A stretch of DNA of 64,000 nt from Klebsiella indica (GTDB lineage: Bacteria > Pseudomonadota > Gammaproteobacteria > Enterobacterales > Enterobacteriaceae): assembly GCF_005860775.1 (NCBI RefSeq), contig NZ_VCHQ01000026.1, forward strand, positions 62,001 to 126,000. Reading direction: 5' to 3'. The notes beneath the pieces were generated by a model, which saw nothing but the letters and a program-made list of their open reading frames with translations, did no database searches and was not told where the DNA came from. A program made the position numbers and the translations under genes. Below, piece by piece: positions 1 through 9,008 of this stretch (the first letter of the stretch is position 1; every line of letters begins with the position of its first letter).

Positions 1-1
1 G

Positions 2-796
2 TTGCTTAATGAACAGGCGTTGCAACTCCTGGCCTTTGGCGACAACGCGGCGACGCGGCAGTCAACGGCGCATTATCCGCCTGTACTGTCGGTTGCTGCA
101 GCGCTTGCGCTCCGGCCTGATGTTGTTTTTGTCAGCGTTGCGGCAAAAGAACGCGGGCTGGAACTGGAACAACAGGCCAGAGCGGCAGGCTACCACGGGC
201 CAATCTTCCGGCTGGATACTTTACAACCGGCGATCGATATACGCGGCGCGATGACCAGGAGGATTGCCGGGCGGCTCAATGAGCTTCACACCGAAGGCGC
301 AGTAGCCGAACTTGGCGTCTACCAGGGCAATTTCGCCCGTCTTCTGAACGCGGTTTTCCCGGACAAATCGCTGTACCTGTTTGATACGTTCCGTGGGTTT
401 GCTGAATCAGACATAGATACAGAAAAGGCGCACGGTTTTCCGCCGGTGCGCCGGGATGAGTTCTGTGCCACCAGCGTGGAGGCGGTGATGGCGAGGATGC
501 CCCATCAGGCGCGGGTGATCATTCGGGAAGGTCATTTCCCGGGCACGGCCACCGGTATTGAAGAACGCTTCGCCTTTGTGAGTCTGGACGCTGACCTATA
601 CGCGCCGACGCTGAGCGGCCTTGAATGGTTCTATCCCCGGCTTGTCCCAAATGGCTGCATCCTGCTGCATGATTACCACAACGCGCGTTTTCCGGGGGTG
701 AAACAGGCCATGTCTGATTTTGAAAACCAGGCCGGTCGGCTTTGTCTGGTCCCACTTTGCGATCTGCACGGTAGCGTGTTGATCGTCAGGAATTGA
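2..796 (+). CDS. TylF/MycF-type methyltransferase, left end probably cut
   Basis: The C-terminal two thirds reads as a macrocin-O-methyltransferase (TylF) fold: VAELGVYQGNFARLL is the SAM-binding glycine loop, YLFDTFRGF follows, and the metal/acid motif region is FVSLDADLYAPTL and ILLHDYHNARFPGVKQA. About 85 residues precede it and look like a nucleotide-binding half domain (PDVVFVSVAAKERGLEL). The first possible start is a TTG at position 2 with no visible ribosome site, so the real gene probably begins outside the window. It lies 10 bp upstream of a phosphatase gene on the same strand and is probably co-transcribed with it and with the XdhC gene. Methyl transfer is the family role; the substrate is unknown. 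Confidence 0.7.
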   Translation: MLNEQALQLLAFGDNAATRQSTAHYPPVLSVAAALALRPDVVFVSVAAKERGLELEQQARAAGYHGPIFRLDTLQPAIDIRGAMTRRIAGRLNELHTEGAVAELGVYQGNFARLLNAVFPDKSLYLFDTFRGFAESDIDTEKAHGFPPVRRDEFCATSVEAVMARMPHQARVIIREGHFPGTATGIEERFAFVSLDADLYAPTLSGLEWFYPRLVPNGCILLHDYHNARFPGVKQAMSDFENQAGRLCLVPLCDLHGSVLIVRN

Positions 797-806
797 GGCG
801 ATTTTT

Positions 807-1880
807 ATGCCCGGCATTTTTCTCGTCCGTCACGGCCGTCCGCAAACGCCGGACAACAGGCGTTATTGTCTGGGAAACGGGAGTGATTTTCCCCTGGCGC
901 CTGAAGGCCTCACGCAATCCTCGGCGTTGATCCCGTGTTTCTCCGGGATGGAATACGCGCTGTATTGCAGCCGTCTCAGGCGCAGTCGCGAAACGGCTGA
1001 GCGGCTTGCTACAGGGAAACGGAAAATATCCGTATCGTCGGGCCTGGATGAAATTGCCGTCGGCGAGTGGGAAGGGATGCGTTTTGAGGCGATACGCGCC
1101 AGATATCCTGAGCTGTATGCCAGGCGGGGGCGGAACTGGGCGCTGATGCCTCCCGGCGGCGAAAGCCTGGATAGCGGGGCGACGCGTATGGAAACGACGC
1201 TCAGGGAGATCGCGGAAAGAGAGGGCTCCGATATTGTGGCGATAACCCACGAGGGCGCTATTCGCGCACTGTTGTGGAAGCTTATGCATCTCGACCCCCG
1301 ACATGATGCGCTAATACGTCTGCCCTACGGCAGTATTACGGTTTTGCGCTATGCCAACGGCGCATTTGCCGTGACGGCCACAGGTAAAAGTCCTGACGAT
1401 ATCCCGTCAGATGAAGAGATTCGGGAACTCTGGCGTTTATGCGCAACGCCGGAACCCGTGCGCGCGCACAGCCTGGCCGTCTGCGAAGAGGCGCTCAGGA
1501 TTAGCACGAGTTTGCAGCGTGACGGGATAATTTTATCCCCCGGGCGGTTACGGGCCGCCGCGCTTCTTCATGATATGGCCCGGCGAGAAGGGAAAAGCCA
1601 TCCGCACAAAGCCGCAGCAATACTGAGGGCGAGGGGGTATTTGCAGGTTGCCCGTATTGTTGAACTGCACCACGACATAACTTTGAGCGAGCCCATTAGC
1701 GAAGCGCATGTGCTTTTTCTCGCTGATAAAAGGATGTACGGCACGAAAAAGGTCACTCTTCAGGAACGCTTTACCGCCAGTATGGGGAAATGTCTGACGA
1801 AAGACGCGGTGTTGGCCCATGACGACAGATGGCAACAGGCTTTGGCTATCGAAAAGGCAATCACTAACAGAGTTAAGTGA
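807..1880 (+). CDS. Histidine phosphatase fused to an HD-type phosphohydrolase domain
   Basis: 357 residues in two domains. Residues 1-190 are a phosphoglycerate-mutase/CobC-like histidine phosphatase: FLVRHGRP carries the phospho-accepting His, and ITHEGAIRALLWKL carries the second catalytic His. Residues 205-350 are an HD domain: AHSLAVCEEALRI, then LLHDMARREGKSHPHKAA (the HD pair) and ELHHDITL. GAGGCG precedes the ATG. The stop overlaps an alternative start of the next gene, so translation may be coupled. The fusion beside an XdhC gene suggests a role in maturing or salvaging a nucleotide-type cofactor (molybdopterin dinucleotide); that role is inference from neighbours. Substrate not identified. 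Confidence 0.8.
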   Translation: MPGIFLVRHGRPQTPDNRRYCLGNGSDFPLAPEGLTQSSALIPCFSGMEYALYCSRLRRSRETAERLATGKRKISVSSGLDEIAVGEWEGMRFEAIRARYPELYARRGRNWALMPPGGESLDSGATRMETTLREIAEREGSDIVAITHEGAIRALLWKLMHLDPRHDALIRLPYGSITVLRYANGAFAVTATGKSPDDIPSDEEIRELWRLCATPEPVRAHSLAVCEEALRISTSLQRDGIILSPGRLRAAALLHDMARREGKSHPHKAAAILRARGYLQVARIVELHHDITLSEPISEAHVLFLADKRMYGTKKVTLQERFTASMGKCLTKDAVLAHDDRWQQALAIEKAITNRVK

Positions 1881-1909
1881 GCATTGTATCTTTGCTGAAG
1901 GAGCGGACG

Positions 1910-2920
1910 ATGAAAACACTTTTCGCACTCTTGCTGGAACGCTGCAAGAGGGGGCAAGCGACCCAGCTTGTCACGGTGGTAGCGGAAATGGGCAGCGCCC
2001 CGCGCCACGCAGGCGCCAGCATGGTTGTTGGCGAAGATGGCCGACTGGGCGGTACTATTGGCGGCGGTGTGCTGGAGTATAGCGCAGTTCAGTCGGCGCA
2101 AAGCCTTCTGGCTACCGGGCAGGGAGGGTTAAGAAAGTATCAGCTGACCCGGATCGGCATGGTTTGCGGGGGCAACGTGGATCTGCTTTTCACGTATATT
2201 TACCCCTCCGAGGTGAATCAATCGACCCTGACGGTCGCCTGTGACCATTCGGAAAAGCATAAAACAGGATGGCTTATGCTTCCTTATACCGGTGTTGAAT
2301 TTGGGTTTTACAGTCGCGAAGAGGGACTTTTCGGCCTCTCCCCGGCATTCGTTCCTGAACGGAGGGGCGAGCAAGACTACCCGGCGGGCAAGACAGAAAC
2401 GCCAGCAGGAACGTGCTATATACAAAAGCTGATGAATTCGGGCCGTATTTATGTCTTTGGCGGCGGGCATATCGCTCAGGCGCTTATTCCTTTACTCGAA
2501 CAGTTGAATTTTCGTTGCACCGTGACCGACGACAGAGCGGAATACTCCACCCGTGAGCTTTTTCCCTGCGCCGAAGAGGTGCATACATTGGATTATGTTA
2601 ACCTTGCCGACGAGATTACGATCCAGCCGCAGGATTGTATCGTTATCATTACGCGCGGACACAAGTGTGATTACGAAGTTTTGCAGTTCGCATTAAGAAC
2701 ATCGGCTTACTATATCGGCGTTGCCGGTAGCCGGACAAAAATTGCGACGCTCACCGCCGCCATAAAAGCCGATGGGTTTAATGAGCATGATATCGCGCGG
2801 ATTACCGCGCCAATCGGGATTAAGATCAAAAGCGAAACTCCGGCCGAAATTGCCGTCAGCATCGCGGCGCAGTTGATTGAGCAACGGGCCCTGTACACAA
2901 GCAGGAGTAAAATATACTGA
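1910..2920 (+). CDS. XdhC/CoxI-family molybdenum hydroxylase maturation factor
   Basis: 336 residues. An N-terminal XdhC/CoxI domain (VVAEMGSAPRHAGASMVV, GTIGGGVLEY, MVCGGNVDLLF) is followed by a C-terminal Rossmann domain (IYVFGGGHIAQALIPLL, YYIGVAGSRTK, APIGIKI, ETPAEIAVSIAAQ). XdhC proteins bind the molybdenum cofactor and help insert its sulfurated form into xanthine dehydrogenase-type enzymes. The ATG at 1910 is chosen because AAGGAG lies six bases upstream; a GTG at 1877 overlaps the previous stop but has no such site. No hydroxylase structural genes are visible in the window, so they must lie to the left or elsewhere. Confidence 0.85.
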   Translation: MKTLFALLLERCKRGQATQLVTVVAEMGSAPRHAGASMVVGEDGRLGGTIGGGVLEYSAVQSAQSLLATGQGGLRKYQLTRIGMVCGGNVDLLFTYIYPSEVNQSTLTVACDHSEKHKTGWLMLPYTGVEFGFYSREEGLFGLSPAFVPERRGEQDYPAGKTETPAGTCYIQKLMNSGRIYVFGGGHIAQALIPLLEQLNFRCTVTDDRAEYSTRELFPCAEEVHTLDYVNLADEITIQPQDCIVIITRGHKCDYEVLQFALRTSAYYIGVAGSRTKIATLTAAIKADGFNEHDIARITAPIGIKIKSETPAEIAVSIAAQLIEQRALYTSRSKIY

Positions 2921-3017
2921 CGAATCTGTTTAGATATGGGGCAGGATTTCTGGCTGATGACGGCCGCGCCTTATTTTGCCTTAATTTTCTACAATATCAA
3001 CAGGTTATACATCACCT

Positions 3018-3119
3018 GTAGGCCCGTGCAAGCGGATGCGCCGCCGGGCAATTGTTTTGTGTTATGCAGAGTAAGTTATTGTGCCGCTATTTCCGCCGGA
3101 TGGCGTAATGCCATCCGGC
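3018..3119. repeat. Two REP-type palindromes (BIME-like) downstream of tctA
   Basis: An imperfect REP-like palindrome at 3018-3050 (GTAGGCCCGTGC...GCCGCCGGGCA) is followed by a perfect 10-bp stem at 3095-3119, GCCGGATGGC / GCCATCCGGC with a 5-base loop. The second ends six bases before the tctA stop, so it probably also shields or terminates the tctCBA transcript. The convergent XdhC gene ends at 2920. The form matches enterobacterial REP sequences. Confidence 0.75.
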
Positions 3120-3125
3120 AATCCA

Positions 3126-4640
3126 TTAACCGATATCCACCTGTGGCTTATTGTTGCGTTTGCGAATAAGGCGCAGCAGCGGCGGGATGACAATTACCGC
3201 TATCGCCATCGTCAGCAGCGCTTTCGTCACGCCGCTCTCCCACAGAATCGCCATATTGCCGTTGCTGATAGAGAGCGCCCGGCGCAGGTTTTGCTCCAGC
3301 ATCTCGCCCAGCACAAAGCCGAGGATCAGCGGCGACATGGGGAAATGCATTTTACGCAGAATGTAGCCCAGTATGCCGAGCGCCACCATCAGCACCAGAT
3401 CGAACGTGGTGCTGTGTACCGCGTACACGCCGACCGCGGACACGGCGGCAATCGCCGGGACAAGGAACCACAGCGGGATGGTCAGCATGCGGGTGAACAG
3501 GCCAATCAGCGGGATGTTCATCACCAGCAGCATCACGTTGGCGATCAGCAGCGCGGCGATCAGCCCCCAGACGATATCCGGTTGTTCGGTGAACATCGCC
3601 GGTCCTGGCGTGATGTTATACAGCGTCAGCGCGCCCATCATTACCGCCGTGGTGCCGGAACCTGGCACGCCAAGGGTCAGCATCGGGATAAACGAGCCGC
3701 AGGCTGAGGCGTTGTTGGCGGCTTCCGGTGCCGCCACGCCACGGATATCGCCTTTGCCGAAGCTGTCGCTGTTGCCGCTGAGCTTTTTCTCGGTCATGTA
3801 GGTGATGGCGCTGGCGATGGTGGCGCCTGCGCCCGGCAGCACGCCGACGAAGAAGCCGATCACCGATGAGCGTAACGTCGCGCCCACGCACTGCGCCCCT
3901 TCTCTGGCGTTAAACAACATACGCCCGGTTTTGCGTACCAGCTTCTGGCCGCTGCTGGTATGTTCGAGCATTAAGAGTATTTCTGAGACCGAGAACAAGC
4001 CGATCACCACCACGATGAACTGCACACCGTCGGAGAGATGAACGCTGTCAAAGGTAAAGCGATAAACCCCGGTGTTGGCGTCCACGCCGACGGTCGCCAG
4101 ACCCAGACCGATCAGCGCGGCCAGAAATGATTTCAGCGGGTTTTGCGCCATCATGCTGCCGAGGCAGGCGATGGCAAAGACCATTAGCGCAAAGTATTCC
4201 GCCGGACCAAACGCCAGCGACCATTGCGCCAGCAGCGGTGCGAACAGGATGATCCCGCCGATGGCAATGATCGAACCAAAAAACGAGCTGACCGCTGAGA
4301 TGGAGAGGGCGATACCGCCTCGACCCTGTTGCGCCATCGGATACCCGTCGAGCGCGGTCATGATCGCCGCCGCATCGCCGGGCACGTTGAGCAGAATCGA
4401 CGAAATACGCCCACCATATTCACAGCCGATATAAACCGTCGCCAGCAGGATCAGCGCGGATTCCGCAGGCAGATGCAGGGCGAAAGCCAGCGGCAGTAAA
4501 ATCGCCACGCCGTTAATCGGCCCAAGCCCCGGCAGCAGGCCGACAATGGTGCCGACGAAGCAGCCGATCAGGGCAATTATCAGATTCTCCGGCGTCATGG
4601 CCACCGCAAAACCCTGAGAAAGATATATCCAGGTATCCAT
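3126..4640 (-). CDS. tctA: TctA, large membrane subunit of the tricarboxylate transporter
   Basis: 504 residues, highly hydrophobic with about 11-12 membrane segments. It has the TctA family signature near the start (GLLPGLGPINGVAILLPLAF) and the repeated motif GVLPGAGATIASAITY near the middle. TctA forms the channel of the tripartite tricarboxylate transporter, which imports citrate or related tricarboxylates using an ion gradient and the periplasmic protein TctC. Two ATGs are adjacent (4643 and 4640); GGAG is better spaced for the second. It is the last gene of tctCBA, 10 bp after tctB. Confidence 0.95.
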   Translation of the reverse strand: MDTWIYLSQGFAVAMTPENLIIALIGCFVGTIVGLLPGLGPINGVAILLPLAFALHLPAESALILLATVYIGCEYGGRISSILLNVPGDAAAIMTALDGYPMAQQGRGGIALSISAVSSFFGSIIAIGGIILFAPLLAQWSLAFGPAEYFALMVFAIACLGSMMAQNPLKSFLAALIGLGLATVGVDANTGVYRFTFDSVHLSDGVQFIVVVIGLFSVSEILLMLEHTSSGQKLVRKTGRMLFNAREGAQCVGATLRSSVIGFFVGVLPGAGATIASAITYMTEKKLSGNSDSFGKGDIRGVAAPEAANNASACGSFIPMLTLGVPGSGTTAVMMGALTLYNITPGPAMFTEQPDIVWGLIAALLIANVMLLVMNIPLIGLFTRMLTIPLWFLVPAIAAVSAVGVYAVHSTTFDLVLMVALGILGYILRKMHFPMSPLILGFVLGEMLEQNLRRALSISNGNMAILWESGVTKALLTMAIAVIVIPPLLRLIRKRNNKPQVDIG

Positions 4641-4650
4641 CATTTCTCCG

Positions 4651-5082
4651 TTAACTCAGCCAGGCGCCGAGAGGTAAGGTGACATCAAGCAGGCGGTCGA
4701 AGGCATACCACAGCAGGGTGCCGAGAACCGCGCCGGAAATACCCGCTGCCGGGACCGTTGCGCCGAACAGAATGCCGACGACCAGGGTGAGAATGGCGGT
4801 GGCAATCGGAAAGCCCAGCCATTCAAAACCCCAGGCATACATCAGCAGGACGATGACCATCGTCAGCAGCTTTTGCAACACATGGCGGTGAGGCCAGTTA
4901 ACGGTATCGGGATGGCGCAATAACAGCGCCAGCGCGCAGAACGCCATCAGACCGAGAATACCCAGCGGAAACGGGCGAGGGCCCACCGGTTCGTAGCTGT
5001 ATTCACTGTGAATCTGCCAGGCGATAAACAGCCCGGCAATGCAGAGCAACAGCCAGATCCCGGCAAAAATACGATCGCTCAT
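4651..5082 (-). CDS. tctB: TctB, small membrane subunit of the tricarboxylate transporter
   Basis: 143 residues with four predicted membrane helices (IWLLLCIAGLFIAW, LGILGLMAFCALALLL, LLTMVIVLLMYAWGFEWLG, ATAILTLVVGILFGATV), the usual size and layout of TctB/DUF1468 proteins. It partners TctA in the inner membrane. It lies 14 bp downstream of tctC and 10 bp upstream of tctA; GGAGG lies just upstream of its ATG. Confidence 0.93.
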   Translation of the reverse strand: MSDRIFAGIWLLLCIAGLFIAWQIHSEYSYEPVGPRPFPLGILGLMAFCALALLLRHPDTVNWPHRHVLQKLLTMVIVLLMYAWGFEWLGFPIATAILTLVVGILFGATVPAAGISGAVLGTLLWYAFDRLLDVTLPLGAWLS

Positions 5083-5096
5083 GAGTGCCTCCTGAG

Positions 5097-6074
5097 CTAT
5101 TTCGCGAGGCCGAAGGCTTTCGCCTGTTCGCGGTAATCGGTGACCTGTTTTTTGACGTAGTCGTCAAGCTGTTTGCCGGTCATATCGAATGCAAACAGAC
5201 CGCGCAGATCGCGCTGCTTTTTAAACTCGTCGGTCTGCTGGAGTTTTTTGAAGGTCTCCACCCACCACTGGTAGTCGGCATCGCTGACTTTCGGCCCCAC
5301 GTAAAAGCCACGAATGATCGGCCAGACCAGGTCGTATCCTTGCTCTTTGGCGGTCGGGACGTTGGCTAACTGACCCGGCAGGCGTTGTTCAGCAAATACC
5401 GCCAGCACGCGAATTTTATCGCCGCTCAGGTAAGGCACCATTTCACTGAGGTCGCCGGAAACCACCTGCACATGGTTGCCCATCAGCGCCGTAACCGGTT
5501 CGCCGCCGCCTTCAAACGCCACGTAGCGCATCTTGTGCGGATCAACATTGGCCTTCTGCGCCAGTAGCGCCGCCTTCATCCAGTCCTGGCTGCCGATTGA
5601 CGCGCCTGCGCCAATGACCACGCTCTCAGGTTTTTTTTCCATGGCGCTCAGCAGATCCTTCAGCGACTTCCACGGGGAGTCGGCGCGCACGGCGATCATC
5701 CCGTAGTCGGTCCCCACACTCGCCAGCCAGCGCACATCATCCACACCGTAACGACCAAATTTCCCCTGCGACAAATTGAGCAGCGATCCACCGGAGAAGG
5801 CGACCAGCGTTCCCGGTTCGCCAGGACGCTGGGCGACAATCGCGTTATAGGCCACCGCGCCGACGCCGCCCGGCATATAAGTGACGCGCATCGGTTTATC
5901 GATTGCGCCGGTTTCCATCATGCTCACCTGAATCAGCTTACAGGTAAGGTCGAATCCGCCGCCGGGTTTGGCCGGGGCGATGCATTCGGTGCGCGACGGT
6001 GCGTCCTGCGCCAGTACAGCGGTACTCATCAGTAAAATGCTTGCAGTAAGGGTGCGAAGTAATTGTTTTTTCAT
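5097..6074 (-). CDS. tctC: TctC, periplasmic tricarboxylate-binding protein
   Basis: 325 residues. A clear signal peptide (MKKQLLRTLTASILLMSTAVLAQ) ends at an AxAQD-like cleavage site around residue 22. The mature protein is a Bug/TctC-type binding protein (CIAPAKPGGGFDLTCKLIQ at its N-terminus, which forms the ligand-binding loop). It captures citrate-type tricarboxylates in the periplasm and delivers them to TctAB. First gene of tctCBA, divergent from tctD across a 152-bp control region. Confidence 0.95.
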   Translation of the reverse strand: MKKQLLRTLTASILLMSTAVLAQDAPSRTECIAPAKPGGGFDLTCKLIQVSMMETGAIDKPMRVTYMPGGVGAVAYNAIVAQRPGEPGTLVAFSGGSLLNLSQGKFGRYGVDDVRWLASVGTDYGMIAVRADSPWKSLKDLLSAMEKKPESVVIGAGASIGSQDWMKAALLAQKANVDPHKMRYVAFEGGGEPVTALMGNHVQVVSGDLSEMVPYLSGDKIRVLAVFAEQRLPGQLANVPTAKEQGYDLVWPIIRGFYVGPKVSDADYQWWVETFKKLQQTDEFKKQRDLRGLFAFDMTGKQLDDYVKKQVTDYREQAKAFGLAK

Positions 6075-6180
6075 TGTTTATCCTCACGCGGATGTCCGAA
6101 TTTTCAGGTACGGAAGAAGATTTTTGTGATTATGTGAACCGACATGTAGCAGTACGGTTGCGTGATTGTTAAAACAATAA

Positions 6181-6200
6181 CCTTTCAATTCCCTTTCAAT
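6181..6200 (+). promoter_or_regulatory. Tandem 9-bp repeats, candidate TctD binding boxes
   Basis: CCTTTCAAT occurs at 6181-6189 and again at 6192-6200, an 11-bp period, in the divergent tctC/tctD intergenic region and 26 bp upstream of the tctD start. OmpR-type regulators such as TctD usually bind two such direct half sites on one face of the helix. That TctD binds here is inference. Confidence 0.55.
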
Positions 6201-6226
6201 GGGGCAGAAACTTTACAGGATGTGAT

Positions 6227-6901
6227 ATGCGTCTCTTATTAGCGGAAGATAACCGTGAGTTGGCTCACTGGCTGGAGAAAGCGCTGGCGCAAAACGGTTT
6301 TGCCGTGGACTGCGTATTCGATGGCCTGGCGGCCGATCATCTTCTGCACAGTGAAAGCTACGCGCTGGCGGTGCTGGACATCAATATGCCTGGACTGGAC
6401 GGGCTGGATGTGGTGCAACGCCTGCGCAAGCGTGGACAAACGCTGCCGGTGCTGCTGCTGACGGCGCGCAGCGCGGTGGCGGATCGGGTGAAAGGGCTGA
6501 ATGTCGGGGCGGATGACTATCTGCCAAAACCGTTTGAAATCGAAGAGCTGGATGCGCGATTACGGGCATTACTGCGGCGCAGCGCGGGCCAGGTGCAGGA
6601 GTTACAGCAGCTTGGCGATCTGGCGTTTCACGATGAAGGTTACTTTTTGCTTCAGGCGCAGCCGCTGGCGCTGACCCCGCGTGAGCAGGCGTTGCTGACG
6701 GTATTGATGTACCGCAGAACGCGACCGGTGTCGCGCCAGCAGCTGTTTGAACAGGTCTTCAGCCTGAGCGATGAGGTCAGCCCGGAGAGCATCGAACTCT
6801 ATATCCATCGTCTGCGCAAAAAATTACAGGGCAGTAACGTGCGGATCACCACCCTGCGTGGGCTGGGTTACGTGCTGGAGTGCGGCGATGAGGTGGGCTA
6901 A
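6227..6901 (+). CDS. tctD: TctD, OmpR-family response regulator of tricarboxylate transport
   Basis: 224 residues. The receiver domain (residues 1-115) has the acidic pair EDN near the start, the phospho-acceptor Asp in LAVLDINMPGLDG (about residue 51), the conserved Thr in LLLTARSA and Lys in DDYLPKPF. The C-terminal winged helix (about 130-220) has LTPREQALL and VRITTLRGLGYVLE. It activates tctCBA when phosphorylated by TctE. The last 14 bp overlap tctE, so the pair is translationally coupled. Confidence 0.95.
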   Translation: MRLLLAEDNRELAHWLEKALAQNGFAVDCVFDGLAADHLLHSESYALAVLDINMPGLDGLDVVQRLRKRGQTLPVLLLTARSAVADRVKGLNVGADDYLPKPFEIEELDARLRALLRRSAGQVQELQQLGDLAFHDEGYFLLQAQPLALTPREQALLTVLMYRRTRPVSRQQLFEQVFSLSDEVSPESIELYIHRLRKKLQGSNVRITTLRGLGYVLECGDEVG

Positions 6902-8357
6902 ACCCCAGTCGCTGTATCTGCAACTGCTGCTATTCCTCGGATTGCCGCTGGTGCTGCTATGGGCGCTTTCCGCCTTTAACAGCTACGTTAGCGCGCTACA
7001 GGCTGCAACCCAGGCCTACGACAGGACGCTGCTCTCTTCTGCCAGAACGGTGGCGGAGCGGCTGGTGGTGCGCGACGATAAACTGGAAGTGAATGTGCCC
7101 TGGGTGGTGCTCGACAGCTTCGAACTGAACATGAACGATCGGCTCTATTACAAAGTGGTGGATCCGGATGGAAAGGTTATTTCCGGGTATGACGATCTGC
7201 CTGCGATGCCGCCAGCGACCTCGCGAACCCGGCTCTATCCGGCGCTGGCATGGTTTTATCATACTCAGTATCGCGGGGAAGCGATCCGCGTGGCGCGGCT
7301 ATTACAGCCGGTAAACGAAGGGGCGATTTTCGGCATGGCGGAGATTTACGTTGCCGAAACGTTGCAATCCCGGCGCTATCTGGCCGGGCATTTGTTGTTT
7401 TCATCCTGGGTATCGCAAGGTCTGCTGGTGCTGCTGACGTTAGTGCTTGTGGGCTGGTTGCTGCGGCGGATATTAAGACCGATACGTCAGCTCTCTTCGC
7501 TGATGGTGCGGCGCGAACCGGGCCTGCTGACCCCCTTGCCGGAACTGCTGCCCTGGTCAGAGACCCGGCTGCTGATCGTCGCCTTTAACCGCTACATCGA
7601 TCGCCTGCGCGCGCTGATCTCCCGTCAGGAGCGCTTTAGCGCCGATGCGTCCCATCAGTTAAAAACGCCGCTGGCGGTACTGAAAACCCAGGCGGCGGTG
7701 GCGTTAGCCAGTCAACAGCCGCAGCAGTGGCACGAAAGTTTGCGGGCGATGAGCGCCACGCTGGATAATACCATTCAGTTGACGGAGAGATTGCTACAGC
7801 TTTCGGCGGTGAAACGTAAAGAGCAGGGGGAGCGACAGTTCTTGCCGGTTAATCTGTATGATGTGGTGCAGATGAGCTGTTTTAGCCGTCTGGCGCAGGC
7901 CCGTAGCAAAGCGATCGATCTGGGATATGAAGGCGAGCAGACGGCGCAGTGGATCGAAGGCGATGAGGTTTTACTTGGCGAACTGTGTGCGAATCTGCTG
8001 GATAATGCGTTGAAATATACCCCATCACCGGGCACCGTCACCGCGAGGCTTCTGCGTGATGACGATGCGGTCATTCTGGAGGTAGAGGATAGCGGTCCGG
8101 GCATTGAGGATGAGCAGATCTATCAGGCGTTGCAGCCGTTTCAGCGACTTGACAACGCGGGGACCGAGGCGGGGGCGGGGATCGGGCTGGCGCTGGTTAA
8201 CGATATTGCGCGTTTGCACCACACACATCCCCGGCTTTTACGCAGCGAAACGTCAGGTGGATTAATGGTGCGGGTGCGGTTCCTGGCTATTCGTTCCCCC
8301 GGGGAAACGCGATATGATGAAAACAAGCGGGCTGAGCAGCATTTCAGCAAGATATAA
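6888..8357 (+). CDS. tctE: TctE, sensor histidine kinase
   Basis: 489 residues. It has a first membrane helix (LYLQLLLFLGLPLVLLWAL), a periplasmic sensor domain of about 140 residues, a second helix (SQGLLVLLTLVLVGWLL), a HAMP-like linker, the phospho-acceptor His in DASHQLKTPLAVLKTQ, an N box LCANLLDNALKYT, and G boxes VEDSGPGI and AGIGLALV. The ATG at 6888 begins inside tctD and gives the family MRWAKPQSLYLQ-type N-terminus. It senses external tricarboxylates and phosphorylates TctD. The C-terminal tail after VRVRFLAI is about 18 residues longer than I expect. Confidence 0.93.
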   Translation: MRWAKPQSLYLQLLLFLGLPLVLLWALSAFNSYVSALQAATQAYDRTLLSSARTVAERLVVRDDKLEVNVPWVVLDSFELNMNDRLYYKVVDPDGKVISGYDDLPAMPPATSRTRLYPALAWFYHTQYRGEAIRVARLLQPVNEGAIFGMAEIYVAETLQSRRYLAGHLLFSSWVSQGLLVLLTLVLVGWLLRRILRPIRQLSSLMVRREPGLLTPLPELLPWSETRLLIVAFNRYIDRLRALISRQERFSADASHQLKTPLAVLKTQAAVALASQQPQQWHESLRAMSATLDNTIQLTERLLQLSAVKRKEQGERQFLPVNLYDVVQMSCFSRLAQARSKAIDLGYEGEQTAQWIEGDEVLLGELCANLLDNALKYTPSPGTVTARLLRDDDAVILEVEDSGPGIEDEQIYQALQPFQRLDNAGTEAGAGIGLALVNDIARLHHTHPRLLRSETSGGLMVRVRFLAIRSPGETRYDENKRAEQHFSKI

Positions 8358-8410
8358 TCTGACAGATATCGGTATAAATAATCGCTGGCTGCCAGATCGG
8401 GCCGGAATGA

Positions 8411-8911
8411 TTACACCTTCAGCATTTTCACTGTGGCTTCTATATCTATCTCATCTTCCGAGAAGATAAGCGTCGTTCCCTGGAAGGTGGTGATCGCCAG
8501 TTTTTTCAGTGAACGCATTTCGCCGGGCTTAGCGGCTGATTTTGGCTTGATATTGCCCATCAGCAAACCGACAGACAGCACCGCATTTTCTTTATCGATG
8601 CGGGTATCGGCAGGAACCTCTTCACTGTATACCAGCCACGATTTGATTGAGGTAAGTTTAAGACGCTCGCCTGCGATGTAGATGTATTTGCTTTCAGGGA
8701 TGACCTTCACGGCATACGATGACAAGCCCTTGTTATTTGTCGTGGGCTCGAACGTTACCGCCGCGTTTTTTTTAAGCAAATCAGGGTTGGCAACCTTAAT
8801 CACGTGAAAATAGCGATTATCACCGTTTTCATCTTTGATAAATCCAAAGCCTTTATCTTTAAACCATGTCGTGATCGTTCCGTTCATTGCCATTACCGCC
8901 TGATTAATCAT
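8411..8911 (-). CDS. Cold-shock-domain protein with C-terminal extension
   Basis: 166 residues. Residues 8-75 form a cold-shock domain: GTITTWFKDKGFGFIKDENG has the RNP1-like KGFGFI, and RYFHVIKV replaces the usual RNP2 VFVH. The remaining ~90 residues are not recognised and may be a second beta-rich domain (IYIAGERLKLTSIKSWLVY). A nucleic-acid chaperone role is suggested by the first domain only. ATGs at 8911, 8893 and 8887 are all possible; the last two give the canonical short lead into the domain. It lies just downstream of yaiL on the same strand but 97 bp away. Confidence 0.75.
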   Translation of the reverse strand: MINQAVMAMNGTITTWFKDKGFGFIKDENGDNRYFHVIKVANPDLLKKNAAVTFEPTTNNKGLSSYAVKVIPESKYIYIAGERLKLTSIKSWLVYSEEVPADTRIDKENAVLSVGLLMGNIKPKSAAKPGEMRSLKKLAITTFQGTTLIFSEDEIDIEATVKMLKV

Positions 8912-9008
8912 TCATTACCTAATTTTTGCCGCGCGCAGTGTAAAGCATAATGCCCGCGCAGACTACGCCTTTAGTGTGACCGATGGATCTCTGCTCCGCG
9001 AGCGCTGC

